Part shown: positions 29,357 to 33,394 of the stretch, in pieces | How the letters are laid out: each line of letters opens with the position of its first letter | Numbering within the stretch: position 1 is the first letter of the stretch | NCBI GenBank assembly: GCA_017450945.1 | Contig: JAFSSP010000004.1 | Span: 1 to 33,394, forward strand | DNA: 33,394 nucleotides | Source of the DNA: Clostridia bacterium | Lineage (GTDB): Bacteria; Bacillota; Clostridia; Oscillospirales; CAG-272 | Reading direction: 5' to 3' | Notes under the pieces: generated by a model | What the model saw: the letters and a program-made list of their open reading frames with translations, nothing else | The model's database searches: none | What the model was told of the DNA's origin: nothing | Made by a program: the position numbers and the translations under genes

Positions 29357-30879
29357 AGTGAAACTCGTTTGAACCCATTGGGTCCAAACGAGTTTTCTTG
29401 TTTTTCTGGACTTTCAAAATGACTACAAATCTCTTTGTTTTCGGCCGTATTCACGGTCATTGGACTGTTCGGGTCGGTGTTGCAGAAAATCAAGACTTTG
29501 TCATCGTAAAGGATCACGCGATTTATGAAAGAGTTGAAAAATTCGTTTCTTGCCTCGTCGCTCTCGTACTTCTTTTTGGCGAAGTAGTTGAGAAACGCCT
29601 TTACGCTTGCAAGGTCAAGCGGTTGAACTTGTTTTGCCTTTTCAAGCGCGATCTCGTCTTCCAATTCTTCCTTTTGCGACTCCAGTTCAAGCATTCTGTC
29701 CTTGGTTGCTTTTGTGATGATGCCTTGCTCGATAGCAGTCAGCAAACCTTTTATAGCTTTCTCTGTTTCTTTCAGTTCGCTTTCGATAGCCGCAAGATTT
29801 GCCGGTTTTGTGATTTCTGCATTGAACCGTTCCACTACGATTTCTGCAATTTGGTCGATAACGTTCGGTTTCAGTACGTATTCCGCCACGGTGTTAAACA
29901 CAAGATCTTCCAAATCTTTTTGTCTGTAATTCTTTTTGCCGCAGGCACTTAATTTGCGCTTGCGTTTGGAACATTTGTAGTAGTGATGAACTTTTCCTGT
30001 CTTGCTTGTTCCGGCTTCGGCAATCATAAAACTGCCGCAATATCCGCAAAACAGTTTGCCGCTCAGTATGTAAGGTTTCTCGGCCTTACATTCGCGAGAT
30101 TTATGTTTGTGTCCGTCCATAATTCGGTTGCACTCGCGAAACAGGCCTTCGTCAACAATGGCAGGAATGACATCGGTGTAAACTTTTTCATTTGAACGCA
30201 CGACGCCGATGTATTTCTCGTTTCTGATCATGCGCCAAACGAGGTTCATATCGAGATAAGAACCCTTTTTCGTTTTAATCCCGTCGCGTTTCAGTCTTGC
30301 GACGATGTCGATCATCTTCTCACCGTTTTTGTAACGCTTGAAAATGCCTCGAACGACCTCCGCTTCAGCTTTATTAATCGTCCATCTCTTGTTTACGATT
30401 TCATAACCGTAAAGTCCGTATCCGCCGATGAAATAACCCTTTGAGAGACTTTCGTGGATACCGCGTTTGACCTTTTGCGAAAGCTCGGCGGAATAATATT
30501 CCGCCATGCTTTCAAGTACCCCCTCAATCAGAATGCCGCTTGCGTCCTCGGATATGTTTTCTTTTGCCGAAAGGACGCGCACATCGTTCTTTTTGAGCTT
30601 TGCTTTGTAAGTTGCGCTGTCATATCGGTTTCGGGCAAAACGGTCCAACTGATAAACGAGAACAAAGTCAAAAATTTTCTTTTTGCTGTCGTCTATCATC
30701 TTCAGAAATTCGGGACGCTTGTCCGAGGTTCCGGTTAAGGCTCTGTCAATGTACTCGCCCACAATGACAAGATCGTGACGTTTGGCATAATCGTAGCACT
30801 CGTGGAGCTGTCCCTCAATGGACTGCTCGGTCTGACTGTGAGAACTGAATCTTGCGTATACGACTGCACGTTTATTCAT
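29284..30879 (-). CDS. Large serine recombinase (integrase of the element)
   Basis: 531 codons. The N-terminal resolvase domain has YARFSSHSQ with the nucleophile Ser12 and LDRFARNRYD near residues 78-87. A recombinase DNA-binding domain follows (GYGLYGYEIVNKRWTINKAEAEVV), then a zinc ribbon (CGYCGSFM with C-x-CSKRKRKLSACG) and a coiled coil at about 365-420. The last ~25 codons are antisense tRNA-Ser sequence, translated as GGEGEIRTRG and beyond, and the preceding ~12 cross the tRNA terminator. The stop TAG lies in the tRNA D-arm region. These residues are acquired by insertion and are not a functional domain. The ATG follows GGAGG. Confidence 0.92.
   Translation of the reverse strand: MNKRAVVYARFSSHSQTEQSIEGQLHECYDYAKRHDLVIVGEYIDRALTGTSDKRPEFLKMIDDSKKKIFDFVLVYQLDRFARNRYDSATYKAKLKKNDVRVLSAKENISEDASGILIEGVLESMAEYYSAELSQKVKRGIHESLSKGYFIGGYGLYGYEIVNKRWTINKAEAEVVRGIFKRYKNGEKMIDIVARLKRDGIKTKKGSYLDMNLVWRMIRNEKYIGVVRSNEKVYTDVIPAIVDEGLFRECNRIMDGHKHKSRECKAEKPYILSGKLFCGYCGSFMIAEAGTSKTGKVHHYYKCSKRKRKLSACGKKNYRQKDLEDLVFNTVAEYVLKPNVIDQIAEIVVERFNAEITKPANLAAIESELKETEKAIKGLLTAIEQGIITKATKDRMLELESQKEELEDEIALEKAKQVQPLDLASVKAFLNYFAKKKYESDEARNEFFNSFINRVILYDDKVLIFCNTDPNSPMTVNTAENKEICSHFESPEKQENSFGPNGFKRVSLGGEGEIRTRGRLLAEHTISSRAP
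29340..29397. other. Probable attachment region of the mobile element
   Basis: The tRNA-Ser 3' end, its CCA and the following hairpin form the boundary between chromosome and element. The recombinase reading frame crosses it. The exact crossover cannot be set without the other end or an empty site. Confidence 0.5.
29361..29397 (+). terminator. Hairpin terminator after tRNA-Ser
   Basis: AAACTCGTTTG pairs with CAAACGAGTTT, with inner CCC/GGG, followed by TTTTC. It doubles as coding sequence for the end of the opposing recombinase frame. Confidence 0.75.
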
Positions 30880-31050
30880 TGTGTTTACCTCCGAATACGT
30901 TCTGCGGCGTAATTTCGCTCACGCTTTTGCCGCTTTTGACAAAGTCTAAAAAGATGTTCGCCAATATGTTTGCGCTTTTTTCGATCTGTTCTTGCGATAA
31001 TTTGCAAGGACTTTTTTCTTTTGCTCCCGTAGTAAGATCCACGGAAACCA
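30874..31050 (-). CDS. Small hypothetical protein upstream of the recombinase
   Basis: A 58-residue frame starting MVSVDLTTGAKEKSPCKLSQ and containing QIEKSANILANIFLDFVKSG, a likely amphipathic helix. Its end overlaps the recombinase start, and the recombinase ribosome binding site lies in its last codons, which would couple the two. Its own ribosome binding site is weak. No family is recognised. It could be a recombinase accessory protein or an unexpressed frame. Confidence 0.4.
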
Positions 31051-31143
31051 TGTTGATTACTGAACTTTTAATACGTTATTCCTTTTTGGATGGCGGGGAA
31101 TCCGTGTATTTTCACCCGTTCCCACAAGGAAAATCGATAGCGT

Positions 31144-31356
31144 TTATTTGTTCTTTGAGGATTTCTCTACAAGAGTTTGATAGCCGGCTTTAATGAGTTC
31201 GACTTTGGTGAAGCCGTTCGCCTTAAGAAAATCATTGATTTCCTCGGCAAGCGGTCTTTCAACGCTCGTTCCCCAGATCATACACTTTGCTTTTCGTTCT
31301 TCCTTGTGTCTATCCTCATATCTCTTATCTTTTGATATTTTCTGCTCTTTTTTCAT
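31144..31356 (-). CDS. Ribbon-helix-helix-like small DNA-binding protein
   Basis: A 70-residue protein. A charged N-terminal third (MKKEQKISKDKRYEDRHKEE) is followed by IWGTSVERPLAEEINDFLKANGFTKVELIKAGYQTLVEK. This has the strand-helix-helix pattern of Arc/CopG-type proteins, which bind DNA as dimers and often repress their own operon or assist a relaxase. GAGAGG lies about 9 nt upstream of the ATG. It follows the TnpV-like gene by 13 bp and shares its promoter. Confidence 0.65.
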   Translation of the reverse strand: MKKEQKISKDKRYEDRHKEERKAKCMIWGTSVERPLAEEINDFLKANGFTKVELIKAGYQTLVEKSSKNK

Positions 31357-31369
31357 CTCTTTTTACCTC

Positions 31370-31729
31370 TCAAATATAAACTATTTCTTGTAGAATCTCG
31401 GTTTCAATACGATTTCGGATTTCTGTTTCGATTCGCAGGTCGTGGAGGAAATCTCCGGTTTTACGGTAACGCTCGGATGCAGAAAGTTTAGCGTACATTG
31501 CGTCAAACATACTGTCTGCTGCTTTGTCGATTCCGTGTAAATACGCAGGAAGATTTTCAATCGACCAGTATTTGCCGGGATTCTCTTCTTCAAGGTACTT
31601 CTTTGCAAGTGCGCCGTATTTTCCGTAAACGTGACTTGTTGGTTTGACAAGGCTTTGATAGACCTTGATCTCCTCAACAGTCAGACCTTGTCCGGCTTCG
31701 GCTTTCTTCAAGATTTCGTTACTGTTCAT
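31370..31729 (-). CDS. TnpV-like transposon-encoded protein
   Basis: A 119-residue protein with GKYGALAKKYLEEENPGKYWSIENLPAYLHGIDKAA near the middle. This resembles the TnpV family of small proteins carried by Clostridial transposons and integrative elements; their function is not established. The C-terminus is a charged helix (IETEIRNRIETEILQEI). AGGAGG precedes the ATG at 31729. It heads an operon with the ribbon-helix-helix gene, behind a consensus promoter with an inverted repeat at the start site. Confidence 0.7.
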   Translation of the reverse strand: MNSNEILKKAEAGQGLTVEEIKVYQSLVKPTSHVYGKYGALAKKYLEEENPGKYWSIENLPAYLHGIDKAADSMFDAMYAKLSASERYRKTGDFLHDLRIETEIRNRIETEILQEIVYI

Positions 31730-31753
31730 TTCAAACCTCCTGTGATGGTATAG

Positions 31754-31767
31754 TCGTATTTATACGA
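31754..31767. promoter_or_regulatory. Inverted repeat at the TnpV promoter start site
   Basis: TCGTAT-TT-ATACGA (6-bp arms, 2-bp spacer), covering the predicted start of transcription. A candidate operator, possibly for the co-encoded ribbon-helix-helix protein. Confidence 0.5.
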
Positions 31768-31774
31768 TACATAT

Positions 31775-31803
31775 ATTTTACAACACTTGAGGAAGTTTGT
31801 CAA
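31775..31803 (-). promoter_or_regulatory. Promoter of the TnpV/ribbon-helix-helix operon
   Basis: On the minus strand TTGACA (31803-31798), a 17-bp spacer and TAAAAT (31780-31775). The remaining gap 31804-31935 shows no gene. Confidence 0.8.
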
Positions 31804-31935
31804 GCTGAAATTGAAAAATGAGCATAGAGATATGCGATTGCTTTTTCATATCATAGCGACTTGGCTCGCTGAACCTTTTGCTTCTGTTCTGTTTTGGGCG
31901 TGAACAGATTGCAACTGTAGAAAGACGCCATGGTG

Positions 31936-33384
31936 TTATTTGCTCCAACTATATTTGGCGCGCCAGATTGCCTCTTGACGGATCCGCTCTTCTTCCGCCT
32001 GCTTTTCCTTTGCCTCTTCCTGCTTCTTTTCATATTTGATCTCTTTCTCAATTTCTTGTAAGCGGTTATGGCAGGTGGAAATGTGCGGCGTGAAGAGCTC
32101 TCCGAGAGACGCAAAGAATCCTTCATTCAAACGCTGGATCTTCCGCGCGGAGATGGTAAGATTCCGTTTCAAGGCTTTGTCGTTGACCTTGTAGGGGCGA
32201 TATTTCGGCTTGTAGCTCTCGTTTTGAATCTTCCGGACATGTCGGAGAACGATGTTTCCGAGCCTTCGTTTGTAATCCCATTCGATGGCTTCGATGGTAT
32301 AAAGACGTTTCATCCCATCGCCGAGCTCGGTATAGCCTTCCATGTTCTCAACGATATGTAACTCCCGATCAACTTGCTCTCGATACCATGCGCCCATTTT
32401 GTCTTGCAGACGAATCTTCTTTTGCCGCAGTTCTTTTTGGAAGGCCTGATCTTCATCCAGGGCTTCGGGATTGGAAGAGAGTAACCATCGAGCGGCGTAA
32501 TCAATATCGCTCCTGTATGGCGCCATCTCTTTGCTTGCATACCAAAGCGGCTTGTCCCGTGGCAGTTTGTCGGCAAGGTCTTTGAGCATCCCGCGAGCGA
32601 TGTCATTCATCACGGCAGTCGAATAGGCAGGGCTCTTCCTTAATAGAGCGTCATGTACTGCCAACCGTTTTTGTTCCAACTCGTCGTTGAGTGTAAAAGC
32701 GTTCAAGCGTTCGGTCATCTTTTCGATTGCCTCGAATGAGATCTTACCCTTCTTCCGATAGAGATACCCCTTTGCTCGTTTGTTCTTGATTTTGGGTTCC
32801 TTCTCGAAGAACAGGTAGTGAATGTGCAAGTGCTCGGGTCTATCGAGATGGAGCGCGCAGAGAAGATCCATATTGTCGGGATCAAATCCGGCATCGCGGA
32901 AGAATTGATTGAAAGTTTTCTTGACGAGATCAATGCACTTCTCAGGTGTATCAATGAGTTTTGAATCCTCTTTGTTAAAAGAGATAAATCCGTGCCAGAG
33001 GTTTTTCTCTCCGTCTTGGGCTCGTTTCTTGATTGCCTTGACTTCTTCCTTGGAGAGCATACCGTTTTGATTGAAGACGCCGGTGTTCTTCTGCAGGTAT
33101 TGGAGCATCGTAAACTTTGCGGCTTCATTGCCGTAAACCTTGCCTTCGGTCGTCATATACTTGTAGATATTGTTCTCGCCCGACAGATCGAAGAAGGCGC
33201 GATTTTTCCTGTGGGTTTCAAATTCTCTTTGTGTCGCGTTCTTCGGCAGTTTGTAGGGCGTGTAGGCAATATCAAAGATGACGGGTGTGCTTTGTTTTTC
33301 GATCTGTTTTCTCCTTTCTTTTGTGGACGAAAAGAGGAAGTCGGGTATCCCGATTCCGATAGGCGTTTTGCGGTAAAACTGCAA
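31936..33384 (-). CDS. MobL-like relaxase, possibly 5'-truncated by the window edge
   Basis: About 482 residues visible. The HUH motif is HLDRPEHLHIHYLFFE (residues 179-194), with the catalytic HxH at 187-189. Upstream GEKNLWHGFISFNKED and DTPEKCIDLVKKTFNQFFRDAGFDPDN match MobL/MobP-type mobilization relaxases. These nick the origin of transfer and pilot the strand to a recipient with a borrowed conjugation apparatus. The C-terminus is a charged coiled coil. The frame is still open at the window edge and 33384 is only a TTG, so the true start may lie outside. No oriT is visible; it may lie beyond the edge. Confidence 0.8.
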   Translation of the reverse strand: MQFYRKTPIGIGIPDFLFSSTKERRKQIEKQSTPVIFDIAYTPYKLPKNATQREFETHRKNRAFFDLSGENNIYKYMTTEGKVYGNEAAKFTMLQYLQKNTGVFNQNGMLSKEEVKAIKKRAQDGEKNLWHGFISFNKEDSKLIDTPEKCIDLVKKTFNQFFRDAGFDPDNMDLLCALHLDRPEHLHIHYLFFEKEPKIKNKRAKGYLYRKKGKISFEAIEKMTERLNAFTLNDELEQKRLAVHDALLRKSPAYSTAVMNDIARGMLKDLADKLPRDKPLWYASKEMAPYRSDIDYAARWLLSSNPEALDEDQAFQKELRQKKIRLQDKMGAWYREQVDRELHIVENMEGYTELGDGMKRLYTIEAIEWDYKRRLGNIVLRHVRKIQNESYKPKYRPYKVNDKALKRNLTISARKIQRLNEGFFASLGELFTPHISTCHNRLQEIEKEIKYEKKQEEAKEKQAEEERIRQEAIWRAKYSWSK

Positions 33385-33394
33385 AACCTTAGCC

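Larger units (their letters stand above)
29357..33394 (-). mobile_element. Integrative mobilizable element, left part
   Basis: Minus-strand genes for a large serine recombinase, a 59-codon ORF, a ribbon-helix-helix protein, a TnpV-like protein and a MobL-like relaxase form a compact module next to a tRNA gene. Base composition is more AT-rich than the chromosome to the left. The far end lies outside the window. No transfer-apparatus (type IV secretion) gene is seen, so a mobilizable rather than self-conjugative element is likely. Confidence 0.8.

Noticed and set aside
31851-32126. 91-codon arginine- and serine-rich frame
   Set aside because: Mostly an out-of-frame reading of the relaxase C-terminus with no start signals.

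Overview
The window reads as a chromosomal segment of a spore-forming, anaerobic Firmicute of class Clostridia. The evidence is an alpha/beta-type small acid-soluble spore protein, SpoIIR, the scr-dnaX-ybaB-recR gene order, the ylxM-ffh-rpsP-khpA and yggS-sepF-ylmG-ylmH clusters, acetate kinase, several radical SAM enzymes and a large SRP RNA with an Alu domain. Base composition is moderately GC-rich over 0.3-29.2 kb and clearly more AT-rich at the left edge and in the right-end mobile element. Nearly every sigma-A-like promoter I can place has a 17-bp spacer, often with a TGn extended -10. The species cannot be named from this sequence.

Layout. 1-315: AT-rich fragment of an integral membrane protein (possibly an O-antigen polymerase/ligase) on the minus strand, cut off against a terminator, so it looks like a rearrangement or assembly junction. 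375-2895: spore protein gene, orphan PTS EIIC, and an LDH/MDH-family protein that lacks the catalytic histidine. 3044-5303: ylxM-ffh-rpsP-khpA (protein targeting and translation), ending in a terminator where rimM-trmD-rplS often follow. 5424-7690: small membrane protein, YerC/YecD regulator, methyltransferase, Hsp33. 7827-11937: rpsT with a structured leader, an SH3-type lipoprotein, ECF S component, hemW and a DUF1292 protein. 11953-12195: 6S RNA and terminator, then an unusual array of small hairpins separated by GTGAWAT, then ackA and a PflX-type radical SAM protein. 14631-16674 (minus): rbfA-nrnA-spoIIR. 16846-20687: prmC, ddl and a long-chain acyl-CoA synthetase. 20839-24455 (minus): SRP RNA, dnaX, ybaB, recR and a PHP hydrolase. 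24609-29185: miaA, an HlyD-like adaptor, yggS, sepF, ylmG, ylmH (tRNA modification and cell division). 29264-29356: tRNA-Ser(GGA).

The right end (about 29.36-33.4 kb) is an integrative mobilizable element inserted just behind tRNA-Ser. All its genes are on the minus strand: a MobL-like relaxase at the window edge, a TnpV-like protein, a ribbon-helix-helix protein, a 59-codon ORF, and a large serine recombinase. The recombinase frame runs out of the element through the tRNA terminator and stops inside the tRNA gene.

Most interesting items: the recombinase-tRNA read-through frame; the catalytically degenerate LDH-like protein; the GTGAWAT/mini-hairpin array; the perfect 19-bp palindrome at the ylxM transcription start; a spoIIR leader hairpin that buries the ribosome binding site; and an A8 slippery run in dnaX positioned to give a gamma-sized product. 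No CRISPR array, rRNA or prophage structural gene is visible.
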